A DNA stretch of 64,000 nucleotides. Source: RI-43 sp033764725 (GTDB lineage Bacteria; Pseudomonadota; Alphaproteobacteria; Caulobacterales; Aquidulcibacteraceae). Shown one piece after another: positions 41,069 to 49,922 of the stretch (its first letter is position 1; each line of letters starts with the position of its first letter). The notes beneath the pieces were generated by a model. That model ran no database searches. It saw nothing but the letters and a program-made list of their open reading frames with translations, and was not told the DNA's origin. A program made the position numbers and the translations under genes. The DNA is taken from the NCBI GenBank assembly GCA_033764725.1, contig JANRIR010000051.1:1-64000 (forward strand), given 5' to 3'.

Positions 41069-41968
41069 ATGCAGACCAGCCACATCGATGTGCTTGCGGT
41101 TCCGCCCCTGCGAGCGTTACACGAGCGATGCATACGGGAGCGGCGCGTGGGCGGCTGGGCGAAATCGTTCTTAAAGCGGCGCGCGGACGCGGCGCGGCTT
41201 ATGGCGCAACGAAATCTAGGCGCTTCGTATGACGCTCTGGCGCGGGTCGACGACATCGACCTGCCCGCGATTTTCGCCGCAGGCGACGACGCCTCGTGGC
41301 CAGAGACTGCGGCGGCGCTGGATCGACTGATGGAGCGGCGTAGCGACACGCCGTTCGGCGGCGCGCTCAATCTTGGCGACCGGCGCGCGCTCTTCGCACT
41401 CGTGCGACACTTGAAGCCGAGCGCCATGCTCGAAATCGGCACGCATTTGGGCTCGTCCATGCTGTATGCGGCGGCCGCACTCATGGCGAATGCACGCGAG
41501 GGGGCGCCGGGGCGGCTCGTCACTGTGGACATCACGGATGTGAACGCGCCCGATGGCGCGTGGGCGCGCGCCGGGGCGCTGCGTTCGCCGCGACAGATGG
41601 CGGAGGCCATCGGGGCCGGAGAGATCGTGCGCTTTGTTGCAGCGGATTCTCTGGCTTTTCTGGGTGGTTGCGAAGACCGCTTCGATTTTTGTTTTCTCGA
41701 CGGCAGCCATTCTGCGAAATGGGTTTATCTGGAAGCGCAGCTGGTGCAGCGGCTTTTGAACCCCGGCGGCGTCGTGCTGCTGCACGACTATTTTCCCGAC
41801 GGGCGGCCGCTTTGGGCGGGATCGCAGCCGCTGCCGGGGCCATGGATGGCCCTAAAGCGGCTCCAACGGGAAGGCGCGCCAATCCGCGTCACGCCGCTTG
41901 GGGCGCTGCCCTGGCCGACAAAGGCTGGCGGCAACGTCACCAGCTTGGCGCTTCTGAGTCGCAGCTAA
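41069..41968 (+). CDS. Class I SAM-dependent methyltransferase
   Basis: The 299-residue protein has the motif I strand AMLEIGTHLGSSMLYAAAAL near residue 117, RLVTVDITDVN as the second strand (about 150), RFDFCFLDGSHSAKWVYLE near residue 205, and LLNPGGVVLLHDYFPDG near residue 228. This fits the Methyltransf_24-type of small-molecule or sugar methyltransferases. It follows tag after 33 bp. The target is unknown. Confidence 0.85.
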   Translation: MQTSHIDVLAVPPLRALHERCIRERRVGGWAKSFLKRRADAARLMAQRNLGASYDALARVDDIDLPAIFAAGDDASWPETAAALDRLMERRSDTPFGGALNLGDRRALFALVRHLKPSAMLEIGTHLGSSMLYAAAALMANAREGAPGRLVTVDITDVNAPDGAWARAGALRSPRQMAEAIGAGEIVRFVAADSLAFLGGCEDRFDFCFLDGSHSAKWVYLEAQLVQRLLNPGGVVLLHDYFPDGRPLWAGSQPLPGPWMALKRLQREGAPIRVTPLGALPWPTKAGGNVTSLALLSRS

Positions 41969-42049
41969 TTCCGGATGACCCGCGTGTGGCGCAAGGCTTG
42001 ACGGCGGACGTCGTTCGCTCAATGGACAGCTCCGGACTAGGAGGGATGC

Positions 42050-42277
42050 ATGGTGCGCATGGCCGTTCCGGGCGGAGCCGCCCGCGTCGCCGCAGTCGCC
42101 TTCAGTGGCGGCGCCAGTGGAGCAAGCGAAGTCCCCCTCGCCCATAATCGCGCTGAATGGCCTCCGGCACGGCAGGAGCCCGATCCGCACGAAGCTGCAT
42201 GTGTCCTTGACGTCGCGCGCAACATGCATTCCGCGCGCGCCAACAAGCCGAACGCAATGCGCGGCGAAACACAATGA
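42050..42277 (+). CDS. Small ORF with strong ribosome binding site, coupled to the KAS III gene
   Basis: In the 305-bp gap between the methyltransferase and the KAS III gene, AGGAGGG at 42039-42045 lies four bases before an ATG at 42050. That ORF runs 75 codons and its stop overlaps the KAS III start as ATGA. The product (MVRMAVPGGAARVAAV..., ending NAMRGETQ) is Ala/Arg-rich and matches no family I know. The start signal and the overlap are better than expected by chance, but the protein may only serve as a translated leader. Confidence 0.42.
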   Translation: MVRMAVPGGAARVAAVAFSGGASGASEVPLAHNRAEWPPARQEPDPHEAACVLDVARNMHSARANKPNAMRGETQ

Positions 42278-43395
42278 GCGCCGTCGCCGTTTCGAGCACC
42301 GGGCTGTTTACGCCCGCGCAATCCATTTCGAACACCGAACTCGTCGCTTCGTTCAACGCGTACGCGACCCGGTTTAACGCGGAAAACGCCGCCGAGATCG
42401 GCGCCGGCGCGCTGCAGGCGCTGGCCCCGTCGAGCGAGGACTTCATCGAGAAGGCCTCCGGCATCAAGGCGCGCTTCGTGATCGACAAGGCCGGCGTGCT
42501 CGACATCGCGCGCATGCGCCCCGACATTCCCGAACGCAGCAATGATCAGCTCTCGGTGATGGCCGAGATCGGCGTCGCCGCAGCGGACGAGGCTTTGGCG
42601 CGCGCGGGCCGTTCGGCGAAGGATGTCGATGCGGTGCTGTGCGCGGCGTCGAACATGCAGCGCGCCTATCCCGCGATGGCGATCGAAATTCAAGAAGCGC
42701 TTGGCGTCGAGGGGTTCGCCTTCGACATGAACGTGGCGTGCTCCTCGGCGACGTTCGGCATCCAGACCGCCGCGGATTTCATCCGCGCCGGCCATGCGCG
42801 CAGCGTGCTCGTGGTCAATCCGGAAATCTGCTCAGGCCATTTGAATTGGCGCGACCGCGACAGCCACTTCATTTTCGGCGATGTGGCGACCGCCATCCTC
42901 GTCGAGCGCGCCGATCTTGCGCCGGCGGGCGCATGGACCATTCTTGGAACCAAACTCAAGACGCAATTCTCCAACAACATCCGCAACAATTTCGGCTTTC
43001 TCAACCGCGCCGATCCGTCCGGCGAGGGCAAGCCCGATAAATTGTTCGTTCAGGAAGGCCGCAAGGTGTTCAAGGAGGTCGTGCCGATGGTGTCGGACTT
43101 GATCCTCCAGCACTTGAACGAACTGGCGCTGAGGCCCGCCGATCTGCGCCGCATGTGGCTGCATCAGGCCAACGCCAACATGAACCGCCTGATCGCTGCG
43201 CGGGTGCTCGGCCGCGACGCGACCGACGACGAAAGCCCAACGGTCCTCGACACCTATGCGAACACCTCGAGCGCGGGCTCCATCATCGCCTTCCATCGCC
43301 ATTCCGACGATCTGAAACCCGGCGACAAGGGGCTCATCTGCTCCTTCGGGGCCGGCTATTCCGCGGGCACGGTGTTCATCGCCAAGGCGGCATAG
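42274..43395 (+). CDS. Beta-ketoacyl-ACP synthase III family enzyme
   Basis: The 373 residues have the thiolase fold of FabH: catalytic Cys in FDMNVACSSATFGIQ (about 155), His in LHQANANM (about 300) and Asn in YANTSSAGS (about 328), plus the C-terminal FGAGYSAGT. At about 50 residues longer than E. coli FabH, it has an insertion near residue 30-70 and is closer to the long KAS III enzymes that act outside the main fatty acid pathway. The exact substrate is not known. Its start overlaps the upstream small ORF. Confidence 0.9.
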   Translation: MSAVAVSSTGLFTPAQSISNTELVASFNAYATRFNAENAAEIGAGALQALAPSSEDFIEKASGIKARFVIDKAGVLDIARMRPDIPERSNDQLSVMAEIGVAAADEALARAGRSAKDVDAVLCAASNMQRAYPAMAIEIQEALGVEGFAFDMNVACSSATFGIQTAADFIRAGHARSVLVVNPEICSGHLNWRDRDSHFIFGDVATAILVERADLAPAGAWTILGTKLKTQFSNNIRNNFGFLNRADPSGEGKPDKLFVQEGRKVFKEVVPMVSDLILQHLNELALRPADLRRMWLHQANANMNRLIAARVLGRDATDDESPTVLDTYANTSSAGSIIAFHRHSDDLKPGDKGLICSFGAGYSAGTVFIAKAA

Positions 43396-43505
43396 CGCGT
43401 CCCGTCTGCGCCGCGGAGGGCGGGCGAGATTTTGTAGCCATCGCGACACCGCCTCGCCGACACCGCAGGCACAGACCCACCCCACCCAAATCGCACAGAC
43501 CTCCT

Positions 43506-43645
43506 CCTTCTCCCCTTGTGGGAGAAGGTGGATCGACCGCATAGCGGTCGAGACGGATGAGGGGTGAGAGCGCAAACATTTCCTTCGGATCGCAAGCACC
43601 CCTCATCCGGCGCTTCGCGCCACCTTCTCCCACAAGGGGAGAAGG
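43506..43645. repeat. Paired inverted intergenic palindromic element
   Basis: A 140-bp element holds two arms in inverted orientation. Each arm contains the palindrome CCTTCTCCC-CTTGT-GGGAGAAGG (or its complement), a variable sub-hairpin (CGACCGC-ATA-GCGGTCG in the left arm, GGCGC-TTC-GCGCC in the right), and a CGGATGAGGGGTG box. The arms are separated by about 30 bp. The same arrangement recurs at 46003-46139. It lies downstream of the KAS III gene and upstream of the CDF gene. Confidence 0.75.
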
Positions 43646-43710
43646 ACCGTTGTGGATGATCGGCGATTGGCCCACTTGGCAAGAGGCGCGGCTTTCCGCA
43701 CATCAAGCCC

Positions 43711-44628
43711 ATGCACGCCCACGCGCACGAGCACGGCCATAGCCATCACCATCACGCCCCGCCAGCGGGCGGAGATTGGCGCTATGGCGCGGCGATTGCG
43801 CTCAATCTCGCCTTCGTGGCGGCGGAGGCGACCGCCGGGGTCCTGGCGAACTCCACCGCACTGCTCGCCGACGCCGGCCACAATCTCTCCGACGTGCTGG
43901 GCCTGACGCTGGCCGGCGGCGCGGCCTGGCTGGCGCGCCGCCGCGCCGGGCCGCAGCGCACCTACGGTTACGGCAAGGCGACCGTGCTGGCGGCGTTGGC
44001 GAACGGGCTGATTCTGGTGGCGGCGTGCGCCGCGATTGGATGGGAGGCGCTGCGCCGCTTGGCCGAGCCCGCGCCGGTGGCCTCCACGACGGTGATGGCG
44101 GTGGCCGCCATCGGCGTGGCGATCAACGCCGGCACGGCGATGCTGTTCATGCGCGGGCGCCACGACGACATCAACGCGCGCGGCGCCTATCTGCACATGA
44201 TGGCCGATGCGGCCGTCTCTGCCGCCGTGATCGTAGCCGGCGCGCTGATCTTCTTCACGGGACTGAATTGGATCGATTCCGCGCTCAGCGTCGCAGTGGT
44301 CGCGCTGATCCTGTGGGGCGCTTGGGGTCTTTTGCGCGATGCGCTCGATCTGTCGCTCGACGCGGCGCCCCCGCATATCGACGTCGCCGCCGTGCGCGCG
44401 CATCTGGCCGGCCTGCCGGGCGTGACGGCGGTGCACGATCTGCACGTCTGGGCCATGCGCGCCGACGCGCCGGCGCTGACGGCCCATCTCGTGCGCCCGC
44501 AAGGCGGCGACGACGCGTTCCTGCGCGGCGCGGCGGAGGAACTCGCGCATCGCTTCGGCATCGGCCATGTGACGCTGCAGATCGAACAGGATGCGCGCGC
44601 AGAGTGCGCCGGCTGCAGCGATCCATGA
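43711..44628 (+). CDS. Cation diffusion facilitator metal exporter
   Basis: The 305-residue protein starts with a His-rich tail (HAHAHEHGHSHHHH) and has six membrane segments. The metal sites are in LLADAGHNLSDVLG (about 48-61) and AYLHMMADAAVSAAV (about 155). The C-terminal cytoplasmic domain contains VHDLHVWAM. It resembles CzcD/ZitB-type Zn2+ exporters. The stop overlaps the start of a GNAT gene as ATGA. Confidence 0.94.
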   Translation: MHAHAHEHGHSHHHHAPPAGGDWRYGAAIALNLAFVAAEATAGVLANSTALLADAGHNLSDVLGLTLAGGAAWLARRRAGPQRTYGYGKATVLAALANGLILVAACAAIGWEALRRLAEPAPVASTTVMAVAAIGVAINAGTAMLFMRGRHDDINARGAYLHMMADAAVSAAVIVAGALIFFTGLNWIDSALSVAVVALILWGAWGLLRDALDLSLDAAPPHIDVAAVRAHLAGLPGVTAVHDLHVWAMRADAPALTAHLVRPQGGDDAFLRGAAEELAHRFGIGHVTLQIEQDARAECAGCSDP

Positions 44629-45152
44629 GCGCGCCGTCGATCATCGTGCGGCCCTGCTTTCAGCAGGACCTCGAAGCGGTGCAGCTGATTTACGCCCACC
44701 ACGTGCTGACCGGCGCGGGCACTTTCGAAACTGAACCGCCCGATCTCGAGGAAATCACCGCGCGCTGGAGCGATGTCGTTTCCGCGAACGCGCCCTATCT
44801 GGTGGCGTCGCCGACGCGCGACCTGACGCGCGTTTTAGGTTTTGCGTATGCGAAACAATTCCGCCCGCGCGCGGCCTACGCCCGCACCTTCGAGAACTCG
44901 ATCTATGTCGCGCCGACGTCGCAGCGTCAGGGCGTCGGCAAGCTGTTGATGGCGCATCTGCTCAACACGTTGAAGGAAGACGGCGTGCGCGAAGTGATCG
45001 CGGTGATCGGCGACAGCGCCAATGCCGGTTCTATTGCACTGCACAAAAGCGCGGGATTCACCACGATCGGCGTGATGACGAACGTAGGTTACAAATTCGA
45101 TCGCTGGCTTGACGTCGTGATCATGCAGCGGTCTCTTAGAGCATCCGCTTAA
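44625..45152 (+). CDS. GNAT family N-acetyltransferase
   Basis: The 175 residues have the GNAT fold with IYVAPTSQRQGVGKLLMAHLL (the acetyl-CoA loop, about 100-120) and IGDSANAGSIALHKSAGF (about 128-145), typical of phosphinothricin acetyltransferase-like enzymes. The natural acceptor is probably an amino acid or related amine. Its ATG at 44625 overlaps the CDF stop codon, so both genes are co-translated; a metabolic reason for the pairing is not apparent. Confidence 0.9.
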   Translation: MSAPSIIVRPCFQQDLEAVQLIYAHHVLTGAGTFETEPPDLEEITARWSDVVSANAPYLVASPTRDLTRVLGFAYAKQFRPRAAYARTFENSIYVAPTSQRQGVGKLLMAHLLNTLKEDGVREVIAVIGDSANAGSIALHKSAGFTTIGVMTNVGYKFDRWLDVVIMQRSLRASA

Positions 45153-45282
45153 GGGGTCGCGGATGCGCAAAGGGCGTGCGGGATGTGTGTGGGATCGCCC
45201 GTCGCCTTGAAATTCACGTCAAACCGGAACCACGAGTGCGCCTGGTAAGTTTCTGTTAAGGGGCGCGGCGCAACGTGATTCT

Positions 45283-45969
45283 ATGAGATACGCCATGGTC
45301 GCTCGTGCGTTTGTCTTCGCGGGTCTGGTCAGCCTGTCGAGTTTGGCGTTTTCGATGGCCACAGCCGAAGAAGCCGGCGCTCCCCACTCGATCGCCGCCG
45401 AAGGCGTCGCGTTCGAAAGCGATTATGCCGAGCCGACCGCCGCGCCAGCGTTCACCCTAACTGCCCGCGAGGATTTCAGCGCCCGGCTCTCCACCGTGCG
45501 GCCCGATCCGCGCGGTGATTGGAGTTTCGCCGCGCCGCGGCGATACGAAGTGACGTTCGCCGCGCAAGCGGGCAATTGGGACGTCGCATTGGCGCCGCGC
45601 GCCGCGATCCTCGCCAATCGCGACGGCGACATCGGCAGCGCCCGCGCCGGCGTCGAAGCGCGCATCGGCCAACGGCTCGCGCGGGTCGTGCGTCCCTGGC
45701 AGACGCCGAGCTGGGACCAGCCGACCTGGTATTTCTTCGCCGCCTCGGACGGCCAGGCGCTGACCTGGGCGCCGGACGTGGCGGTGCCTGGACGCACCAA
45801 CGGCCTTCGCCTGCAGGACCGCGTCGAGCTCGGCGATATGCAAGCCGGCATCTCGATGGAGGCCGGCGGTCTGCAGACGTCTTTCGCCTACGTGCAGCGC
45901 GATATCTCCGGCGTCGGCGGCAGCGCCGAAGAAAACTTCGCCGGCGTCACGCTGACCTGGCGGCGCTAG
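45283..45969 (+). CDS. Predicted outer-membrane beta-barrel protein
   Basis: The 228-residue product has a signal peptide (MVARAFVFAGLVSLSSLAFSM, ending near ATAEE) and a mature part of alternating strands such as RYEVTFAAQAGNWDVALAPRAAIL, RLQDRVELGDMQAGISMEAGGLQT and FAGVTLTWRR. The C-terminal strand suits barrel insertion. The order recalls LpxR-like lipid A modifying barrels, but catalytic residues are not evident. It has its own promoter gap upstream and a repeat element downstream. Confidence 0.62.
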   Translation: MRYAMVARAFVFAGLVSLSSLAFSMATAEEAGAPHSIAAEGVAFESDYAEPTAAPAFTLTAREDFSARLSTVRPDPRGDWSFAAPRRYEVTFAAQAGNWDVALAPRAAILANRDGDIGSARAGVEARIGQRLARVVRPWQTPSWDQPTWYFFAASDGQALTWAPDVAVPGRTNGLRLQDRVELGDMQAGISMEAGGLQTSFAYVQRDISGVGGSAEENFAGVTLTWRR

Positions 45970-46002
45970 CGCGCGCACCCGGACGCCGACACGCAACCCT
46001 GC

Positions 46003-46139
46003 CCTCCTCCCCTTGTGGGAGAAGGTGGATTGTCGCGAAGCGACAAGACGGATTGGGGTGGTGTCGAAGCCTTGTAAGCGTTGGCGCCTGCGCCCCTCAT
46101 CCGGCCCTTCGGGCCACCTTCTCCCACAAGGGGAGAAGG
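46003..46139. repeat. Second copy of the paired inverted palindromic element
   Basis: This 137-bp element has the same layout as that at 43506-43645: an arm with CTCCCC-TTGT-GGGAG and the sub-hairpin TTGTCGC-GAA-GCGACAA, then about 30 bp further an inverted arm with CCCCTCATCCGG, the sub-hairpin GGCCC-TTC-GGGCC and CTTCTCCCACAAGGGGAGAAG. It lies between the ends of two convergent genes and could act as a bidirectional terminator. Confidence 0.75.
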
Positions 46140-46152
46140 AGGCTGCGCGATT

Positions 46153-46971
46153 TCAGGCCAGCGGCGTGGCGGCCTGAATGCGCGCGGCGCGCGACAGGAT
46201 TTTCGGCCACAGCCCGAGCGACAGAAGGTGCGCATGCATCACAGCGCTGACGCCGCGATCGCGCAAATCCATGTACGTGTCGCGCGGAAGGCCGTTCAGT
46301 TTCTGCTCTGAAATGCGCAGATATTCGCCGATGCGCTGCGGCTGCGCGGGCGTGCCGTCCGGGTTGGCGCGCGGGATCGCCAGCGGCGTCAGCTCGAACA
46401 AGCCGTGCTGATCCATCAGGCGCACGAACTCCTGCGTGCGGCGCGCGAGCAGGTCGAACTCGCGGCAGAATTGAATGGCGTCCTGGGTGTATTTCGACGG
46501 CTGGTCGCCCTCGAAGAACGGCAGCTCCGGCGCGCCGGAGATCATCTTCGCGCCGCGGTCGATGCACACCACGACACGCTCGGCCGCCTCGCCCTCGGCG
46601 GCCGCGGGCTGCTGCTGCCCCTGCCCGCCCGCGATGATCGGCAGGAACGGATAGCGGCGCGCGAAGGCCGGCAGATACACTTCCGGGTCGAGCGAACCGT
46701 CCGACCCGAGAAACACGTTCATGCCGGGCCGCAGCCCCATCACCGCGAGCGGCGTCTTGGACTGGGTGTCGAAAATGATCGGATAGCAGACGGCGGCGAG
46801 GCCGAACTCATCGACCGTCAACGGCACAAGATGGGTTTCGGCGAGGAACGAGAACGGGTTTTCCACCTGGCTCACGCCCAGGGTGCGGTGCTTCTCCACC
46901 GACAGGGGCTCGAGTTGGCGGTAGAACAGGATTTGACCAAGCGATTGCTCGCCGGCGCCCATAGAGGTCAT
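46153..46971 (-). CDS. SapC family protein
   Basis: From the ATG at 46971 the product has 272 residues. The SapC pattern is seen in FYRQLEPLSVEKHRTLGV near the start, FLAETHLVPLTVDEFGLAAVCYPIIF (about 45-70), and the ending part with FELTPL near residue 200. The family is named after an S-layer gene neighbour, but its function is unproven. There is no signal peptide. It is divergent from the MaoC hydratase gene. Confidence 0.85.
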   Translation of the reverse strand: MTSMGAGEQSLGQILFYRQLEPLSVEKHRTLGVSQVENPFSFLAETHLVPLTVDEFGLAAVCYPIIFDTQSKTPLAVMGLRPGMNVFLGSDGSLDPEVYLPAFARRYPFLPIIAGGQGQQQPAAAEGEAAERVVVCIDRGAKMISGAPELPFFEGDQPSKYTQDAIQFCREFDLLARRTQEFVRLMDQHGLFELTPLAIPRANPDGTPAQPQRIGEYLRISEQKLNGLPRDTYMDLRDRGVSAVMHAHLLSLGLWPKILSRAARIQAATPLA

Positions 46972-47115
46972 GGGGTGCTCCAATTGGGGGGAGTCGATCG
47001 ATCGGCGCGTCTCCAACCACGAAAGCGGCCCCCACGCAATCCCGTCCGGCGCCGGCTTGTTCCGCCCCCACGCTGCCGCTTATGTCTGGCGCGACCGACA
47101 CGGGAAGGAAGCGCC

Positions 47116-47967
47116 ATGCCCATCGACTACGACAAGGCCATGTCCCTCAGCCGGCTGGACCAGCCGTTCAGCTACACGCCGCGCGAGACCATGCTGTATG
47201 CGCTGGGCATCGGCCTCGGCGCAGACCCGATGAACCTCGACGAATTGCCGTTCGTCTATGAAAACGGGCTCAAAGCGATGCCGACCCAGGCCACCGTGGC
47301 GGCCTGGGGCGCCGGAAACGCCGGCGCCATCGGCATCAATTATCTGATGGTGGTGCACGGCGAACAGCGTTTGACGGCGCACAAGCCGATGCCCACGGAG
47401 GCCGAGATCCTGGCCGATTGGCGCGTCACCGCCATCGTCGACAAGGGCGCGGGCAAAGGCGCGGTGATCTGGTCCGATACCGTGCTCAAAGACAAGGCGA
47501 CCGGCGAGAAGCTCGTCACCCTCACCGGCGCGACCTTCGCGCGCGGCGACGGCGGGTTCGGCGGCCCGTCGAGCGGCGGCCCCGCGCCGCACGAGGTTCC
47601 CCAGCGCGCGCCTGATTCCGAATGCGCGCTGACGACGCGGCCGGATCAGGCGCTGCTCTATCGCCTGTCGGGCGATCGCAATCCGCTGCACTCCGATCCC
47701 AATGTCGCCAAGATGGCGGGCTTCGACCGGCCGATTCTGCACGGCTTGTGCACCTACGGCGTCTGCTGCCGCGCGGTGCTGCAAACCTATGCCGGCTACG
47801 ACCCCGCGCGCATCAAGGCGTTCGACGTGCGGTTCTCCTCCCCAGTCTTTCCCGGCGAAACCATCGTCACGCGCATGTGGAAGGACGGCGAGGTCGTCTC
47901 GTTCGAGGCGAGCGTGGCCGAGCGCAACGTCACCGTGATCAAGAACGGGCGCGCGATCGTTTCGTGA
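47116..47967 (+). CDS. MaoC family acyl-CoA hydratase (hydratase 2)
   Basis: The 283 residues form a double-hotdog hydratase. The hydratase 2 signature YRLSGDRNPLHSDPNVAKMAGF lies near residue 181, with the catalytic Asp and His in GDRNPLH. This is the hydratase part of multifunctional enzyme type 2, acting on trans-2-enoyl-CoA in beta-oxidation or side-chain degradation. GGGAAGGA a few bases upstream supports the ATG at 47116. The stop overlaps the GTG start of the next gene as GTGA. Confidence 0.9.
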   Translation: MPIDYDKAMSLSRLDQPFSYTPRETMLYALGIGLGADPMNLDELPFVYENGLKAMPTQATVAAWGAGNAGAIGINYLMVVHGEQRLTAHKPMPTEAEILADWRVTAIVDKGAGKGAVIWSDTVLKDKATGEKLVTLTGATFARGDGGFGGPSSGGPAPHEVPQRAPDSECALTTRPDQALLYRLSGDRNPLHSDPNVAKMAGFDRPILHGLCTYGVCCRAVLQTYAGYDPARIKAFDVRFSSPVFPGETIVTRMWKDGEVVSFEASVAERNVTVIKNGRAIVS

Positions 47968-49802
47968 TTTCGCGCCGAGGTCTTCTGGCGACGGGCGCAG
48001 CCGCGGGCGCGCTCGCTGCGTGCGGGCGCGCGGACGATCCGCCGCCAGGGCTGTTCGCGGGCGCGCTTGCGGATTGGGCGCGCGAGATCGCTGCGGACGA
48101 TCCCGAGCGCGCCACCAGCGCCGGCCTCGGCCCCGACATCGCCGGCGAGGGCGTGCATGCGCGCTTGACCGACCGGTCCGCGCTGGCGATGGAGCGGCGC
48201 CGCGCGGCCGCGTTGCGCCGCCTTGTGCAATTGCGCGCGATCGACCGCGCGACATTGTCAGCCGCCGATGCGGTGACGTTCGACATCCTCAAAGAGGTGT
48301 TCGAGGCGAACGCGGCGTGCGCCGAGTTCAGCTTCGGCCGCATCGCGATCGGCGGGCTGCGGCCCTATACGCTCAACGCGCTCGACAGCGCGTTTTCGAC
48401 GCTGCCGGGTTTTTTCGATTCCACGCAGCCTTTACGCCGCCTCGCCGACGCCGACGATTATCTCGCCCGCCTGCGGCAGGTCGCCGACGCGCTCGACGCC
48501 GAGGCGGCGCGCGCGCGCGCCGACGCCGAGAGCGGAATCATTCCGCCGGATTTCGTCATCGACCGCGCTCTATCGCTCGTCGACTCGATCCTCGCCGCGC
48601 CGCCGGAAGCCTCGCCCTACGCCTCGGCGTTGCAGCGCGGGCTCGCCGCCTTGTCGCTGACGCAAAGCGCAGACCAGGCGCGCGCCCAGCGCGCCGTCGC
48701 CGCCGCAGCAGCGCTTGTCCGAGACGCCATCTATCCCGCCTATCGGCGCACGCATCAGGCCTTACGCGAGATGCGTCCGCGCGCCGTGCATGACGCAGGC
48801 GTCTGGCGGCTGGATGGCGGCGACGCCTTCTATCGCGCGGCGTTGCGGACGGAGACGACGACGGCGATGACGCCGGACGCCATCCACGAGATGGGTCTTG
48901 AACGCGTGCGCCGCTTGAGCGCCGAACTCGACATTGCGCTGCGCCAGTTGGGCATGACGGAAGGCCCGATCGGGGCCCGGCTCGCGCAACTCACCGCCGA
49001 TCCGCGTCACCGCTACACGGAAGACGACGCCGGCCGCGCGCAATTGCTCGCCGATGTCCGCGCGCGCATCGACCGCGCGATGACGGCGGCGCCGCGCTGG
49101 TTCACGGCCCTGCCGCGCGCGCAGCTCGAAGTGCGCGCAGTGCCCGCCTATCTGCAGGCGTCGCGCCCCGGCGCCTATTATGACGCGCCCGCCCTCGACG
49201 GCTCGCGGCCCGGGATCTATTACGTCAATCTGCGCGCCATGGGCGAGATGACGAAAATCGATCTCCCGACGCAGGATTATCACGAGGCCGCGCCCGGCCA
49301 TCATTTCCAGATCGCGCTGGCGCAGCAGCAGACGCAGCTGCCGCTGATCCGCCGCCTGCTCGGCTTCAACGCCTACACAGAAGGTTGGGCGCTTTATGCG
49401 GAGCAATTGATCGAGGAGTCCGGCTTCTACGATCAGGATCGCATCGGGCGCATCGGTTATCTGCGCTGGCAAATGTGGCGCGCCGCGCGGCTGGTCGTCG
49501 ATACCGGCCTGCACCACAAGCGCTGGACCCGCGAAGAGGCGATCGCCTATCTCGCCTCGGTCACCGGCGATGCGCCCGGCGTGATCGTGACCGAGGTGGA
49601 GCGCTATTGCGTGTGGCCGGGGCAAGCCAGCGGCTACGAGATCGGCCGCGCGGAAATCGCGCGCATGCGAGACGTCGCGCGCAACCGGCTTGGCGTGGCC
49701 TTCGATCTGCGGGCCTTTCATGACGTGATCTTGAACAATGGCGAAACGCCGCTCGTCGTGCTCGACCAGCTTGTGAACGCCTGGATCGACGCACGCGAAT
49801 AG
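47964..49802 (+). CDS. DUF885 family lipoprotein
   Basis: From GTG at 47964 there are 612 residues. ISRRGLLATGAAAGALAACG at the start is a Tat signal combined with a lipobox (Cys 21). The C-terminal half holds the DUF885 metal-site pattern QDYHEAAPGHHFQIA (about 435) and FNAYTEGWALYAEQ (about 465), in which His, His and Glu could bind zinc as in a metallopeptidase. It is anchored at the periplasmic face. The GTGA overlap links it to the MaoC hydratase gene, an unexplained pairing. Confidence 0.88.
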   Translation: MISRRGLLATGAAAGALAACGRADDPPPGLFAGALADWAREIAADDPERATSAGLGPDIAGEGVHARLTDRSALAMERRRAAALRRLVQLRAIDRATLSAADAVTFDILKEVFEANAACAEFSFGRIAIGGLRPYTLNALDSAFSTLPGFFDSTQPLRRLADADDYLARLRQVADALDAEAARARADAESGIIPPDFVIDRALSLVDSILAAPPEASPYASALQRGLAALSLTQSADQARAQRAVAAAAALVRDAIYPAYRRTHQALREMRPRAVHDAGVWRLDGGDAFYRAALRTETTTAMTPDAIHEMGLERVRRLSAELDIALRQLGMTEGPIGARLAQLTADPRHRYTEDDAGRAQLLADVRARIDRAMTAAPRWFTALPRAQLEVRAVPAYLQASRPGAYYDAPALDGSRPGIYYVNLRAMGEMTKIDLPTQDYHEAAPGHHFQIALAQQQTQLPLIRRLLGFNAYTEGWALYAEQLIEESGFYDQDRIGRIGYLRWQMWRAARLVVDTGLHHKRWTREEAIAYLASVTGDAPGVIVTEVERYCVWPGQASGYEIGRAEIARMRDVARNRLGVAFDLRAFHDVILNNGETPLVVLDQLVNAWIDARE

Positions 49803-49843
49803 GCGCGGACGCCGCCAAGGCTCCGCGCCTGCGCCGCATCTTC

Positions 49844-49902
49844 GCCATCTTGATGGCGTCGCTGTCATGACAAACCAGAAGGGCGCCGACGCCACGGCGC
49901 CC
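49844..49902. promoter_or_regulatory. Palindrome cluster upstream of the VWA lipoprotein gene
   Basis: Three inverted repeats lie in the 120-bp gap: CGCCATC-TT-GATGGCG (49844-49859), the perfect palindrome TGTCATGACA (49863-49872) and GGGCGCCG-ACGCCA-CGGCGCCC (49881-49902). They could be operator sites plus a terminator-like or leader hairpin. No known consensus is matched, so this is a sequence observation only. Confidence 0.4.
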
Positions 49903-49922
49903 GCATCGACGGGGGATGACGG

